Shown: one piece after another, positions 19,374-28,539 of the stretch
Layout of the letters: each line of letters opens with the position of its first letter
Position numbering within the stretch: position 1 is the first letter of the stretch
Assembly (NCBI RefSeq): GCF_003316765.1
Contig: NZ_NIJF01000096.1
Location: forward strand, 59,825 to 123,824
DNA from: Bacillus sp. P14.5
GTDB lineage: Bacteria > Bacillota > Bacilli > Bacillales > Bacillaceae_B
Direction: 5' to 3'
Length of the DNA stretch: 64,000 bases
Notes under the pieces: generated by a model
The model's database searches: none
What the model saw: only the letters and a program-made list of their open reading frames with translations
Told to the model about the DNA's origin: nothing
Translations under genes and position numbers: made by a program

Positions 19374-20456
19374 TTAAAAACTAATCGTGTTTACATTTTC
19401 GGGACGAGTCACCGGTTCACTCAAAGTTTCCCCTTTTTCATTCACCAGTTCACCTTCGCCGTTTACCATGACTGCGACACTCTCAATTCCTTCCTGCTCG
19501 GTCAGGGATAAGACCAGAGAGTTCATAAAGTGCTCAGAGACAATTTTCTCTTCGAAGCTGCCATAAACCGCCTCGTTGAAATTAAGCGTCACTTGCCCAT
19601 CATCCTTTACGGAAGGCTCATCCAATAAGGCTACCCCCGTAAAATCGCTGAGAAGATTCTTCTGATAACCCGGACCCTCGATAAGCTGCTGGACGACTGC
19701 TTCCACTTTATTATCCACTTTATTGCTGACCCGTTTAGTTACTGGCACATAATAGGTGTTATCGTCTTTTTGAGAGACAAAGTAGACAGTTACCGGATGG
19801 GTGTCGGTTAAGTCGGCAATCCCCGATGTGTCGACATTGATGCCTACTTTTCTGGATAATCCTTTCTCATCGATCGGAGTCCCGTTGACCGGCATCTCTG
19901 TCAACTCATATCCATTCACGCGGAGTTCAACTTTTTCAACTGACTCGAATTGTGTAAGTGTCCAGGTAACCGACTGGAGGATTTTCATCTCATCTTCAGG
20001 CTGATAATTTTGGAACTCGCTTGAAAAGTCGGCAACAGCCGTTCCGTCTTTAATGTTCACACTGATTTCAGTGCCTGCTGGCAGCACAGGACGAAAACCG
20101 TTAGGAAGCAAGTTTTGGACAGGTCCATCCGCTACAAGATAATCCAATGCCTGCTTAGCGACACTTTCTGTTTTCGGAAGAGCTAACGTCTGAGACACAA
20201 CGTATCCGTCAGAATCAATCAAATATAATTCTGTCATAACATTTTCCGCTGCTTCCTCAGTTGAAGTGGAAGAAGTTACTTCGCCTTCAGCATTCTCTTC
20301 AGCCACATCCACTTTCTCGCCTTCTTCTAAGTACGATACATCAGATGGCGGATCAATCTTCGCTTTTTCGTCTCCACCTAATAATCCGCACCCTGACAGG
20401 TAAACGGACGAAGCTACCACTGTAAGCACAATCGCTGCTTTTGATTTCTTTGACAT
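19374..20456 (-). CDS. gerM: Spore germination lipoprotein GerM
   Basis: 360-residue lipoprotein. The signal peptide ends in the lipobox SGCG (Cys23). A low-complexity Glu/Ser/Thr linker is followed by two GerMN domains (about 95-200 and 240-345), marked by ALPKTESVAKQALDYLVADG and VDNKVEAVVQQLIEGPG. In Bacillus GerM is made in the mother cell and acts in spore formation and germination. The ATG has GGAGGG upstream. It is followed by its own terminator, so it is separate from rdgB. Confidence 0.95.
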   Translation of the reverse strand: MSKKSKAAIVLTVVASSVYLSGCGLLGGDEKAKIDPPSDVSYLEEGEKVDVAEENAEGEVTSSTSTEEAAENVMTELYLIDSDGYVVSQTLALPKTESVAKQALDYLVADGPVQNLLPNGFRPVLPAGTEISVNIKDGTAVADFSSEFQNYQPEDEMKILQSVTWTLTQFESVEKVELRVNGYELTEMPVNGTPIDEKGLSRKVGINVDTSGIADLTDTHPVTVYFVSQKDDNTYYVPVTKRVSNKVDNKVEAVVQQLIEGPGYQKNLLSDFTGVALLDEPSVKDDGQVTLNFNEAVYGSFEEKIVSEHFMNSLVLSLTEQEGIESVAVMVNGEGELVNEKGETLSEPVTRPENVNTISF

Positions 20457-20649
20457 GGGGGAACCCTCCTCAGACAGTTTGTACTATATGTATACGAGCC
20501 CTTTTTGAAAATAGACCGAAAAAAAGGATAGAAATTTACAAGCCCGATATTTTTGAGAAGGGTTCGGTTACATATTTTACAGATGAGGAAGCGGGCTTTT
20601 CACGTTACCATCCGATACACCCATCAGCTGTCTGGATTCCTAGTTTTAT

Positions 20650-21075
20650 GCTGTTTAAATCGCACTTTTACTGCATCAACTTCTTCATTTCTTTTTTCAT
20701 GCTGTTTAACCCGCCTGTTTACTGCATCAACCTCTCCCACCTCTGCTTTTCATGCTGTTTAACTCCTCTGTTTACTGCATCAACCTTTCCCATCTCTGCT
20801 TTTCATGCTGTTTAAAACGTCCTTTTACTGCATCAACCTCTCCCATCTCTGCTTTTCATGCTGTTTAAAACGCCCTTTTACTGCATCAACCTCTCCCACT
20901 TCTGCTTTTCATGCTGTTTAACTCCTCTGTTTACTGCATCAACCTTTCCCATCTCTGCTTTTCATGCTGTTTAACTCCTCTGTTTACTGCATCAACCTCT
21001 CCCACCTCTGCATTTCATGCTGTTTAACCTGACCTTTTACTGCATCAGCTTCTCAGACCCCTAAACTACATGCTG
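20650..21075. repeat. Minisatellite M3: about 8-9 copies of a 53 bp unit
   Basis: GCTGTTT recurs at about 20650, 20701, 20754, 20807, 20860, 20913, 20966 and 21019, then decays. Each unit holds the imperfect dyad ATGCTGT ... ACTGCAT. It fills the space between racE and gerM. Open frames through it are by-products of the repeat. Confidence 0.92.
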
Positions 21076-21182
21076 CTTAAATCACTTTTTCAACGCACAA
21101 ACCAATCCAATTTCTAATCCCATGCTGTATAGCCTCAGTTTTACACCGGAAAGTCAGAGTACTTATCTTCTAAGCTATCAGC

Positions 21183-21230
21183 CAACAAAAAAACCACCCT
21201 TCATGGGATCAGTTTCCCAAAAGGATGGTC
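21183..21230 (-). terminator. Terminator overlapping the end of racE
   Basis: On the minus strand ACCATCCTT-TT-GGGA pairs with TCCC-ATGA-AGGGTGGT and is followed by seven Ts. The upstream arm is made of the last codons of racE, so the stop codon lies in the loop. Confidence 0.85.
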
Positions 21231-22009
21231 TTCGTATCAATATGGTCGAGCTGCAGCCAGTCTTGAGCGATTTTTGAAAATATACGAGATGAACCCGTGG
21301 TGAAAAATGTATGCTGTGGAGCCTTCTTCTGTTTATTTAGCATCCCCTGATAATCCAGGATGGCACTCACTTCACTTGCTGTTTCATCTCCTGAATTGAT
21401 GACTTTTACGTCTTGTCCCATCACGATTTGGATGATTTTTTGCAGGAGGGGGTAATGGGTGCATCCAAGGATTAGTGTATCGATTGGTTCTTCTTTTATC
21501 CCTGCGAGCGTTTCATATACGATATCCACTGCCCACTTGCTGTCATACTCACCGCTCTCAACTAGCGGAACAAATTTGGGACATGCAAGGGATGTCACTT
21601 GCATAGAGTCGTTGATTGAATGGATCGCCTTGTCATATGCTTTACTGTTCACAGTCCCAACAGTTCCCAGCACACCGATCCTGCCATTTTGGCTGTGTCT
21701 TAAGGCAGCTCTCGCCCCAGGCTGTATAACGCCGACCACAGGGATAGGAAGCATGTCCTGGAGTTCTTCCAGCACTACAGCTGTGGCCGTGTTGCAAGCG
21801 ATAACAAGCATTTTGATGTTGTAGTTCATCAAAAAAGCAGACATCTCCCAGGTGAACTTTTTTACTTCTTCTGCTGTCCTCGGTCCATAGGGGCAGCGGG
21901 CGGTATCTCCTAAATAAAAAATCGTCTCATTAGGGAGCTGGCGCATGACTTCCTTAGCTACCGTCAATCCTCCGACACCTGAGTCAATGATTCCTATAGG
22001 TTGATTCAC
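21209..22009 (-). CDS. racE: Glutamate racemase
   Basis: 266-residue cytoplasmic enzyme making D-glutamate for peptidoglycan (and poly-gamma-glutamate where present). N-terminal [17 protein letters not shown], first catalytic cysteine in [10 protein letters not shown], second in LGCTHYPLL. The start is a GTG at 22009 with GAGGG upstream. The MarR gene ysmB ends 18 bases before it, so the two are probably cotranscribed. Confidence 0.97.
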   Translation of the reverse strand: MNQPIGIIDSGVGGLTVAKEVMRQLPNETIFYLGDTARCPYGPRTAEEVKKFTWEMSAFLMNYNIKMLVIACNTATAVVLEELQDMLPIPVVGVIQPGARAALRHSQNGRIGVLGTVGTVNSKAYDKAIHSINDSMQVTSLACPKFVPLVESGEYDSKWAVDIVYETLAGIKEEPIDTLILGCTHYPLLQKIIQIVMGQDVKVINSGDETASEVSAILDYQGMLNKQKKAPQHTFFTTGSSRIFSKIAQDWLQLDHIDTKTILLGN

Positions 22010-22027
22010 AAAAATTTTCCCTCATTT

Positions 22028-22468
22028 TCATTTCATTTCTTGATGCAGTTTAGAAAGATTCCCATTCAAAGCTTTGATTTCATCACTGGAGAAGTTTTTA
22101 AGAATCTGCTGCAAGTATTGCTGCCTTTTCTCAATTACCTCTTCGATGATCCTTTCTCCTTCATGGAGCAGGTGGATTCTCACAACACGCCGGTCTTTAT
22201 TATCCTTAACTCTTTCTACCAGCTCTGTTTTTTCCATCCTGTCAACCAGGTCGGTAGTAGTGCTGCATGCCAGGAACATTTTGGTGGAAAGTTCCCCGAT
22301 TGTCATGTCGCCGCCTTCGAACAGCCATTGCAATGCAACGAATTGCGGAGGTGTAATCGTGTATTGGCTGAGGATCTCTCTTCCTTTTTGCTTGATAATA
22401 GATGATATGTAACGCAAATCCTTCTCAATATCGGCAAAGACTTCCATATCCTGCGGTTTGTTATTCAT
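22028..22468 (-). CDS. ysmB: MarR-family transcriptional regulator YsmB
   Basis: 146-residue winged-helix regulator. The recognition region is MTIGELSTKMFLACSTTTDLVDRMEKTELVERVKDNKDRR, with the wing at KDNKDRRVVRI. The ATG at 22468 is preceded by AGGAG and gives MNNKPQDMEVF; in-frame codons further upstream lack a site. The order gerE, ysmB, racE is that of B. subtilis. The effector and targets are not known from sequence. Confidence 0.93.
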   Translation of the reverse strand: MNNKPQDMEVFADIEKDLRYISSIIKQKGREILSQYTITPPQFVALQWLFEGGDMTIGELSTKMFLACSTTTDLVDRMEKTELVERVKDNKDRRVVRIHLLHEGERIIEEVIEKRQQYLQQILKNFSSDEIKALNGNLSKLHQEMK

Positions 22469-22644
22469 TATTGACACTCCTATCAATACCATTTCGTACG
22501 AAGTTATATACTTAGCATTGTCCCTGTTTTTTCGACATTTATCAAGTAACTTTTTCAGGTAAATACCTTTCCTTGCTTTTGTTGCTGTTTTAGACAAATA
22601 TTTAATGAATGCTCTAAGGGCAAGAAAAGATATCTGAACCTAAT

Positions 22645-22676
22645 TAAAACCGGCTGTCCAGTAAGGGCAGCCGGCT
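22645..22676 (-). terminator. Terminator of gerE
   Basis: Minus-strand stem CCGGCTGCCC/GGACAGCCGG (one mismatch) with a five-base loop followed by TTTTAAT, four bases after the gerE stop. Confidence 0.88.
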
Positions 22677-22680
22677 AATT

Positions 22681-22905
22681 TTAAAGCTTGAGTTCCCCCA
22701 TGCGAAGAAGCTCTACAACAGCTTGAGAACGCCCCTTCACTCCAAGCTTTTGCATGGCGTTGGAAATGTGGTTTCGAACTGTCTTCTCGCTAATGAAAAG
22801 TTCACCAGCGATATCTTTAGTCGTTTTGTCCTGGACTAGCAGCTCGAACACTTCTTTTTCTCTTTTGGTAAGCAACGGTTTGTGTGCAAATTCATTGTCC
22901 TTCAA
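22681..22905 (-). CDS. gerE: Late mother-cell sporulation regulator GerE
   Basis: 74-residue LuxR/FixJ-type DNA-binding protein with no receiver domain, near-identical in layout to B. subtilis GerE: PLLTKREKEVFELLVQDKTT, then the helix-turn-helix LFISEKTVRNHISNAMQKLGV. It controls coat genes under SigK at the end of sporulation. The start is a TTG at 22905 with GGAGGG nine bases upstream. It is a firm marker that the organism forms endospores. Confidence 0.98.
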   Translation of the reverse strand: MKDNEFAHKPLLTKREKEVFELLVQDKTTKDIAGELFISEKTVRNHISNAMQKLGVKGRSQAVVELLRMGELKL

Positions 22906-23101
22906 TTATGGTAACCCTCCTTGCCTTCGCCAGCTTTAAACCGCGGGGATGGGTATTGTCGGTCGTCACGATATCATATGTGAACCATTGGTGTAGAGTG
23001 ACATAGAGGAGGCTTTAATTAGCAAAAATAGGCAAGGTTATTTTTCAAGTAGAGACATGGGGTTTCCACTATTATTCACACCGTCTGACCGCTTCTATCA
23101 A

Positions 23102-23569
23102 TCAACAGCTTTTGGATAAATGATTGGTGTTTGATAATTTCGCCTTCATCTCATCTGTCCAAGGTACTCCCTTTCCTGTCCCCTTGGATATCTGCACCAT
23201 CGTTCCTCTGCCAGTAAAGCATACCCTGTCACGTTCATCCATTCCCATATAATGAAGATCAACCGAGGATGATCCAATCTTATTAGCATTCACATATACC
23301 CGTATCGTTTGATCAAAGTATACCTGTCTTAAGAAATCGCATTGAAGATCTGCTACTACCGGAATTGTGTCATTCTCCGGCTTTACCCAGTCCTGCATGA
23401 ATCCTTTACTCTTAAAAAATTCAATCCTTGCTTCTTCAAAATAAGTGAATGGAACCGTATTATTTAAGTGGCCAAACATATCAGTTTCTGAGAATCTGAC
23501 TTTTATCTCATTAAAAAATTCAAATTGGCCTTTCCACTGCTCCATATCTTCAATATATGTAATTCTCAT
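23102..23569 (-). CDS. ysmA: Hotdog-fold acyl-CoA thioesterase YsmA
   Basis: 155-residue 4HBT-family thioesterase. The family signature VRFSETDMFGHLNNTVPFTYFEEAR is at residues 24-48, with the Asp and the HLNN that line the active site. The ATG has GGAGGGG eight bases upstream. Upstream, at 23643-23660, is a palindrome resembling the FadR operator found beside fadR in this window, which suggests a link to fatty-acid degradation. The true acyl-CoA substrate is unknown. Confidence 0.9.
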   Translation of the reverse strand: MRITYIEDMEQWKGQFEFFNEIKVRFSETDMFGHLNNTVPFTYFEEARIEFFKSKGFMQDWVKPENDTIPVVADLQCDFLRQVYFDQTIRVYVNANKIGSSSVDLHYMGMDERDRVCFTGRGTMVQISKGTGKGVPWTDEMKAKLSNTNHLSKSC

Positions 23570-23642
23570 GGTTTTGCCCCTCCTATACTTTGATTGTTTC
23601 CAATTAGTAAAACATAGTCTATTTGCTTAAATAAAGCAAAAA

Positions 23643-23660
23643 TGAATGAATGTTCATTCT
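23643..23660. promoter_or_regulatory. Possible FadR operator upstream of ysmA
   Basis: TGAATGAATGTTCATTCT matches the TGAATGA-N4-TCATTCA dyad seen upstream of fadR at 40922, with one change in the last base. It lies 74 bases before the ysmA start. Confidence 0.6.
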
Positions 23661-23842
23661 TTTCTTACTATTATATATTTTTCTGCTTCAAGAAAAAAGA
23701 TTTTTGTTCCATTTTTACCATATAAGATCACTTCCACAGATGAATCTATTGATCTTGCAGAACAAGGGACATTCCTAGTGAAACTTTAAAACCATTCACT
23801 TCTGACCGCCAGCAGGGTACATCTAAATCACTAAAAATATAA

Positions 23843-23877
23843 ATGATGTACCTCGAATAGTGAGCGAGGTACATCAA
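23843..23877. other. Perfect 12-bp hairpin in the ysmA-sdhB intergenic region
   Basis: TGATGTACCTCG pairs perfectly with CGAGGTACATCA around a nine-base loop, followed on the minus strand by TTTATATTTTT. It could be a second terminator after sdhB, but a nearer one exists at 24010. The remaining ~440 bases between the genes hold no supported gene. Confidence 0.6.
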
Positions 23878-24009
23878 ATGCATTAAAAAAGCGGCCGCTC
23901 CCCCCTCCGCCTTCCCTGGTCTCGTCCACTTTAAGGCTATTTCATCTACTGAAAGAAATACACAAAGCCCCTGGTACATTTCACCCAGGGATGCTGGATT
24001 TTCAACATA

Positions 24010-24040
24010 AAAACCCCCGCAAGCTCTATGCCTGCAGGGG
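24010..24040 (-). terminator. Terminator of sdhCAB
   Basis: Minus-strand stem ACCCCTGCAGGC/GCTTGCGGGGGT (two mismatches) with a five-base loop and TTTTTAT, 17 bases after the sdhB stop. Confidence 0.85.
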
Positions 24041-24056
24041 TTGGGTTGATCGATAA

Positions 24057-24821
24057 TTAAACCATATTGTCGCTTCCGAAGAAGTTCTTGAACATTTGGA
24101 AAGATGTATCACGGTTTAATGCTGCGATGGAAGTTGTCAAAGGAATTCCTTTAGGACAGGATTGCACACAGTTTTGTGAGTTTCCACAGTTCGCAAGCCC
24201 TCCATCTCCCATGATACTTTCCAGGCGCTCGTCCTTGTTCATTGCACCCGTTGGATGGGCATTGAACAGGCGGACCTGTGAAAGTGGTGCCGGTCCAATG
24301 AAATCTGATTTCGAGTTCACGTTAGGACAAGCCTCCAGGCAGACACCGCAAGTCATACATTTTGAAAGTTCGTACGCCCATTGACGTTTCTTCTCAGGCA
24401 TACGAGGTCCAGGACCAAGATCGTATGTTCCATCAATCGGCACCCAGGCCTTGACCTTTTTCAGTGAATCGAACATTCTGCTTCGGTCGACCACAAGGTC
24501 ACGAACAACAGGGAATGTTTTCATTGGCGCCAGACGGATCGGCTGTTCCAGCTTGTCGACAAGCGCAGTACAAGATTGGCGCGGCTTGCCATTGATGACC
24601 ATTGAACATGCTCCGCATACTTCCTCAAGGCAGTTCATGTCCCAGTTGATCGGAGTCGTCATTTCGCCTTTTACGTTCACAGGATTTCTGCGGATTTCCA
24701 TCAAAGCGGAAATGACGTTCATGTTCGGGCGGTAAGCCAGTTCGAATTCTTCTGTATAAGATTCAGTATCAGGGCTGTCTTGACGAGTAATGATAAAGCG
24801 TACTGTTTTATTTTCACTCAT
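24057..24821 (-). CDS. sdhB: Succinate dehydrogenase iron-sulfur subunit
   Basis: 254-residue subunit that passes electrons from FAD to the membrane quinone. The [2Fe-2S] cluster cysteines are in CLEEVCGACSM and SC; the [4Fe-4S] and [3Fe-4S] ligands are in CMTCGVCLEACP and CGNSQNCVQSCPKG. The ATG at 24821 overlaps the end of sdhA by eight bases, and its site GGGGGT lies inside sdhA, so translation is coupled. Confidence 0.98.
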   Translation of the reverse strand: MSENKTVRFIITRQDSPDTESYTEEFELAYRPNMNVISALMEIRRNPVNVKGEMTTPINWDMNCLEEVCGACSMVINGKPRQSCTALVDKLEQPIRLAPMKTFPVVRDLVVDRSRMFDSLKKVKAWVPIDGTYDLGPGPRMPEKKRQWAYELSKCMTCGVCLEACPNVNSKSDFIGPAPLSQVRLFNAHPTGAMNKDERLESIMGDGGLANCGNSQNCVQSCPKGIPLTTSIAALNRDTSFQMFKNFFGSDNMV

Positions 24822-26583
24822 CTTTATTTACCCCCTTTTTCTTAGTGTAGTCGCGCTTACGCGGCGGAATCAACGATGTGTCTACCTCTTCGTAATGGAA
24901 TTCTGGTGAGTTGGCTTCTGCATTGTATTTCGCCATAGTCGTTTTCAGGAATTTTTCATCATTTCGGTCCGGGAAGTCCGGTTTATAATGGGCTCCACGG
25001 CTTTCATCACGCTGAAGGGCACCAATCGTAATGACACGTGCAAGCTGAAGCATATTGTGCAGCTGGCGGGTGAACATTGCACCTTGGTTACTCCATTTTT
25101 GGGTATCATTGATATTGATGTTTTTATAGCGCTCCATCAATTCAAGGATTTTTTCATCCGTTTCTTTCAGTTTATCATTGTAACGGACCACTGTAACGTT
25201 ATCAGTCATCCACTCACCAAGTTCTTTGTGGATCACATAAGCATTTTCAGTTCCATCCAAGGAAAGGATATCGTTCCATTTTTCTTCTTCCTGCTGAACA
25301 TGTCTTTCAAATAAGGAAGAAGGAAGTTCATCCACACTCTTCTCCAGGCCGCTCATATATTTGATTGCGTTAGGTCCTGCAACCATTCCGCCAAAGATGG
25401 CAGAAAGAAGGGAGTTTGCCCCAAGACGGTTTCCACCGTGCTGTGAATAATCACATTCGCCGGCAGCGAACAATCCAGGAATATTAGTCATTTGATCATA
25501 ATCTACCCACAGGCCGCCCATTGAATAATGTACGGCAGGGAAAATTTTCATAGGGACTTTGCGTGGATCGTCTCCCATGAATTTCTCATAGATTTCAATG
25601 ATGCCGCCAAGTTTAATGTCCAGTTCTTTAGGGTCTTTATGGGAAAGATCCAGGTAAACCATGTTCTCTCCGTTAATGCCCAGCTTCTGGTTCACGCAGA
25701 CATCAAAGATTTCACGCGTCGCGATGTCACGAGGGACAAGGTTTCCGTAAGCAGGATATTTTTCCTCAAGGAAGTACCATGGCTTGCCGTCCTTATAAGT
25801 CCAAACCCTGCCGCCTTCACCACGGGCAGATTCACTCATGAGGCGAAGCTTGTCATCCCCTGGAATGGCTGTCGGGTGAATTTGGATGAATTCTCCGTTT
25901 GCATAATATGCACCCTGCTGATAAACGATCGACGCAGCAGATCCTGTGTTGATGACAGAGTTAGTGGATTTACCGAAGATAATCCCAGGACCTCCCGTTG
26001 CCATGATCACTGCATCTGCAGGGAATGATTTAATTTCCATTGTCTTAAGATCCTGTGCAACTATTCCGCGGGCCACTCCTTCGTCATCAATGATGACACC
26101 AAGGAACTCCCAGCCTTCGTACTTATTGACAAGTCCAGCCACTTCATGGCGTCGAACCTGTTCATCCAGAGCATATAACAACTGCTGTCCTGTTGTCGCA
26201 CCAGCGAAAGCTGTTCGGTGATGCTGTGTCCCTCCGAAGCGGCGGAAGTCCAAGAGTCCTTCCGGCGTACGGTTGAACATAACGCCCATACGGTCAAGCA
26301 GGTGAATGATTCCCGGTGCAGCTTCCGTCATAGCTTTGACTGGAGGCTGGTTAGCAAGGAAATCTCCTCCGTAAACGGTGTCATCGAAATGTTCCCAAGG
26401 AGAATCTCCTTCACCTTTCGTATTTACCGCTCCGTTGATTCCGCCCTGTGCGCAGACAGAGTGAGAACGCTTCACTGGCACTAATGAAAATAAATCGACC
26501 GGCGCTCCTGCTTCTGCTGCTTTTATTGTAGCCATCAAGCCGGCTAAACCGCCGCCGACTACAATGATTTTTCCTTTACTCAT
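24814..26583 (-). CDS. sdhA: Succinate dehydrogenase flavoprotein subunit
   Basis: 589-residue catalytic subunit of complex II, oxidising succinate to fumarate. FAD-binding GGGLAGLMAT is at the N-terminus and RSHSVCAQGGINGA contains the histidine that binds FAD covalently. HPTAIPG and HGGNRLGANSL are further family motifs. The ATG has GGAGAAGGAG upstream. It is the middle gene of sdhCAB, running in TCA cycle and respiration. Confidence 0.98.
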   Translation of the reverse strand: MSKGKIIVVGGGLAGLMATIKAAEAGAPVDLFSLVPVKRSHSVCAQGGINGAVNTKGEGDSPWEHFDDTVYGGDFLANQPPVKAMTEAAPGIIHLLDRMGVMFNRTPEGLLDFRRFGGTQHHRTAFAGATTGQQLLYALDEQVRRHEVAGLVNKYEGWEFLGVIIDDEGVARGIVAQDLKTMEIKSFPADAVIMATGGPGIIFGKSTNSVINTGSAASIVYQQGAYYANGEFIQIHPTAIPGDDKLRLMSESARGEGGRVWTYKDGKPWYFLEEKYPAYGNLVPRDIATREIFDVCVNQKLGINGENMVYLDLSHKDPKELDIKLGGIIEIYEKFMGDDPRKVPMKIFPAVHYSMGGLWVDYDQMTNIPGLFAAGECDYSQHGGNRLGANSLLSAIFGGMVAGPNAIKYMSGLEKSVDELPSSLFERHVQQEEEKWNDILSLDGTENAYVIHKELGEWMTDNVTVVRYNDKLKETDEKILELMERYKNININDTQKWSNQGAMFTRQLHNMLQLARVITIGALQRDESRGAHYKPDFPDRNDEKFLKTTMAKYNAEANSPEFHYEEVDTSLIPPRKRDYTKKKGVNKDE

Positions 26584-26662
26584 CTAGACTCACTCCTTCT
26601 CCTACAAAAATACCAATATCCGAGTCTTGTAAAATCTGAATCCAAGTTACCTTATTAATGAA

Positions 26663-27271
26663 TTAAACGAACGCATATAGTGATCTGATTCCCACATAGG
26701 AAAGAGCAAAGAAAATCCCGATTGTAACATAAGTAGCGATTACTTGGGAACGAGGAGAAACTGTGATTCCCCAGCTCACAAGGAAAGACCACAAACCGTT
26801 AGCAAAGTGGAAAATAGTAGAGATGACACCAATAATGTAGAAGCCCATCATAAATGGGTTGGATAGGATGTTCTCCATCATTTGAAAGTTAACTTCTGCT
26901 CCGAATGCAGCTGCAACCCTTGTTTCCCATACATGCCACGTTATGAATACCAGCGTGATGACGCCCGATATCCGTTGAAGCAGGAACATCCAGTTACGGA
27001 AATAACCGTATTTGCTCACATTGTTCTTTGCTGTGAACGCTATATATAAACCATAAATAGCATGAAACAGCAATGGAAGAAAAATGATGAATGTTTCAAG
27101 TACGTACCGGAAAGGTAAACTCTCCATAAAGTGTGCTGCATTATTAAATGCTTCTGCGCCCCGTGTGGCAAAATGGTTTACTACTAAGTGCTGAATCAAG
27201 AATATCCCTACTGGAATGACACCTAGCAAAGAGTGAAGCCTGCGTAAATTATACTCACGATTTCCAGCCAT
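26663..27271 (-). CDS. sdhC: Succinate dehydrogenase cytochrome b558 subunit
   Basis: 202-residue membrane anchor with five hydrophobic helices and several conserved histidines (LRRLHSLLGVIP, FLIQHLVVNH, TWHVWETR, FHFANGLWSF) of the kind that bind the two haems b of the Bacillus type enzyme. It begins the sdhCAB operon. The ATG is preceded by a run of six Gs (GGGGGG); in B. subtilis a G-rich site at this place is the target of the iron-sparing RNA FsrA, which is possible but untested here. Confidence 0.96.
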   Translation of the reverse strand: MAGNREYNLRRLHSLLGVIPVGIFLIQHLVVNHFATRGAEAFNNAAHFMESLPFRYVLETFIIFLPLLFHAIYGLYIAFTAKNNVSKYGYFRNWMFLLQRISGVITLVFITWHVWETRVAAAFGAEVNFQMMENILSNPFMMGFYIIGVISTIFHFANGLWSFLVSWGITVSPRSQVIATYVTIGIFFALSYVGIRSLYAFV

Positions 27272-27774
27272 GATATACCCCCCTTAATGATGAAAAAATG
27301 CATAAAATAAAATCTTGCCAATACTATTAAAGGTATGAACCTTCTGCAAATTTTCATATTATAACAAAAATGTGACATGTTCATTTTACTCCCATGTTAG
27401 AGGTGCGTCAAGAAAACGTATACATAAAATTCAGTGATATCGCAAAAATATTTTTAATATATTGATAATATTACTTTGTTGATAAATCTGGCTGAACAGG
27501 TACCTTATATAGGGTGAGCAAACTGCGGAAAAATGAAAAAGATGAATAATCATTATGCCGGTAAAACATTCCATCTATACTATTTTTGCTTTAGCGATTT
27601 ATATTTTACCCTCACCTTGTTTATAATAGATTAATAGAAGATTGTTGATGCACTGGAATTTTTTAAAAATCGACAGAAACAGCAGGAATACTTTTACTAT
27701 TCAGTGGAAAATAATCAGATAATAACTCTCTTAATTTGAGCAGGTAGAGAGCCTTATAGAAAGAGGGGATAATT
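27272..27774. other. Divergent intergenic region sdhC/yslB
   Basis: About 500 AT-rich bases between divergent genes; it must hold the promoters of both. No gene and no further motif that I can support. Confidence 0.5.
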
Positions 27775-28218
27775 TTGGAAAGCAGCAATGAACAAAAAAG
27801 CGGGGAAATGGAAGACGTTCCCTTGTTTGGGTACGAATTGATGAGGGATATCCTTCTTCCTGAGATTTTGGGCAAACATACGACAGACATCCTCTACTGG
27901 GGCGGCAAAAGCCTTGCAAGGAGATTTCCTCTTGTCTCATTGGAAGAAACCGAAGCATTCTTCCGGGAAGCAGGATGGGGCAAGCTGAGCCTTGCTGATG
28001 ATAAAAAAGACGAACAAATTTTCACTTTATCCGGACCATTCGTTGAAAGAAGGCTGTCACTCAAAACGGATGTTTCCTTCAAGATGGAAGCAGGCTTTCT
28101 AGCAGAACAAGTTCAGTCACAAAAGAAGGCTGTCACTGAAGCGGCTGAAGAAATCCATAAGAGATCCAAAACGGTCAAATTTATCGTCCGGACTGATTCC
28201 AAGGATAAAATAGAATAG
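27775..28218 (+). CDS. yslB: DUF2507 protein YslB
   Basis: 147-residue cytoplasmic protein of the YslB family (V4R-like fold), in its usual place between lysC and sdhC. Recognisable text: PLFGYELMRDILLPEILG, ILYWGGKSLARRFPL, EAFFREAGWG. The start is a TTG at 27775 with GAGGGG six bases upstream. It is on the plus strand, convergent with lysC. Its function is unknown. Confidence 0.88.
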   Translation: MESSNEQKSGEMEDVPLFGYELMRDILLPEILGKHTTDILYWGGKSLARRFPLVSLEETEAFFREAGWGKLSLADDKKDEQIFTLSGPFVERRLSLKTDVSFKMEAGFLAEQVQSQKKAVTEAAEEIHKRSKTVKFIVRTDSKDKIE

Positions 28219-28294
28219 TTTAAGAGTGATAAAAGAGGCTGGGACAAAACCTTATAAAAAGCTCTTCAAAAGAATGTGTCTGAGTATAAAGAAA

Positions 28295-28414
28295 GGATTT
28301 CCGCTCCAGGTGCACGACTCCGCGGGGCGGGCGCTGAGCCTCCTCGGCTTTGCCTGTGGGGTCTCACCTGTCCCGCTAGTCCCGCAGGAGGTCGCACACC
28401 TTCCGCTCCAATCC
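28295..28414. repeat. GC-rich palindromic repeat (family P), plain copy
   Basis: 120 bases from GGATTTCCGCTCC to CCTTCCGCTCCAATCC, with the inner palindromes CGACTCCGCGGGGCGGGCG, GCCTCCTCGGC and CCCGCTAGTCCCGCAGGAGG. It is about 90% identical to copies at 52770 and (reversed) 59002, and is the outer part of the composites at 12715, 43514 and 51191. Confidence 0.92.
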
Positions 28415-28490
28415 GCCTACGATCAGGAACTGGCGGATAACCTAATCTAAAAAATAACATCTTTAAGGTAAGAGCCTAATAACAAAAATG

Positions 28491-28539
28491 AACCGCATGA
28501 GATCAAGTATATAACCTTAATCTCATGCGGTTTTATTTT
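28491..28539. terminator. Bidirectional hairpin terminator between yslB and lysC
   Basis: Perfect 12-base stem ACCGCATGAGAT/ATCTCATGCGGT with a loop of about 19 bases; TTTTATTTTC follows on the plus strand and TTCATTTTTG on the minus strand. Confidence 0.8.

Noticed and set aside
20441..20815. Plus-strand frame of 124 codons upstream of gerM
   Set aside because: It runs into minisatellite M3 and has repeat-derived sequence; no ribosome site.
23746..23979. Minus-strand frame of 77 codons between ysmA and sdhB
   Set aside because: It includes the perfect hairpin at 23843 and shows no family or ribosome site.
28226..28450. Plus-strand frame of 74 codons after yslB, and a similar one at 52737
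   Set aside because: Both are translations of the GC-rich palindromic repeat.
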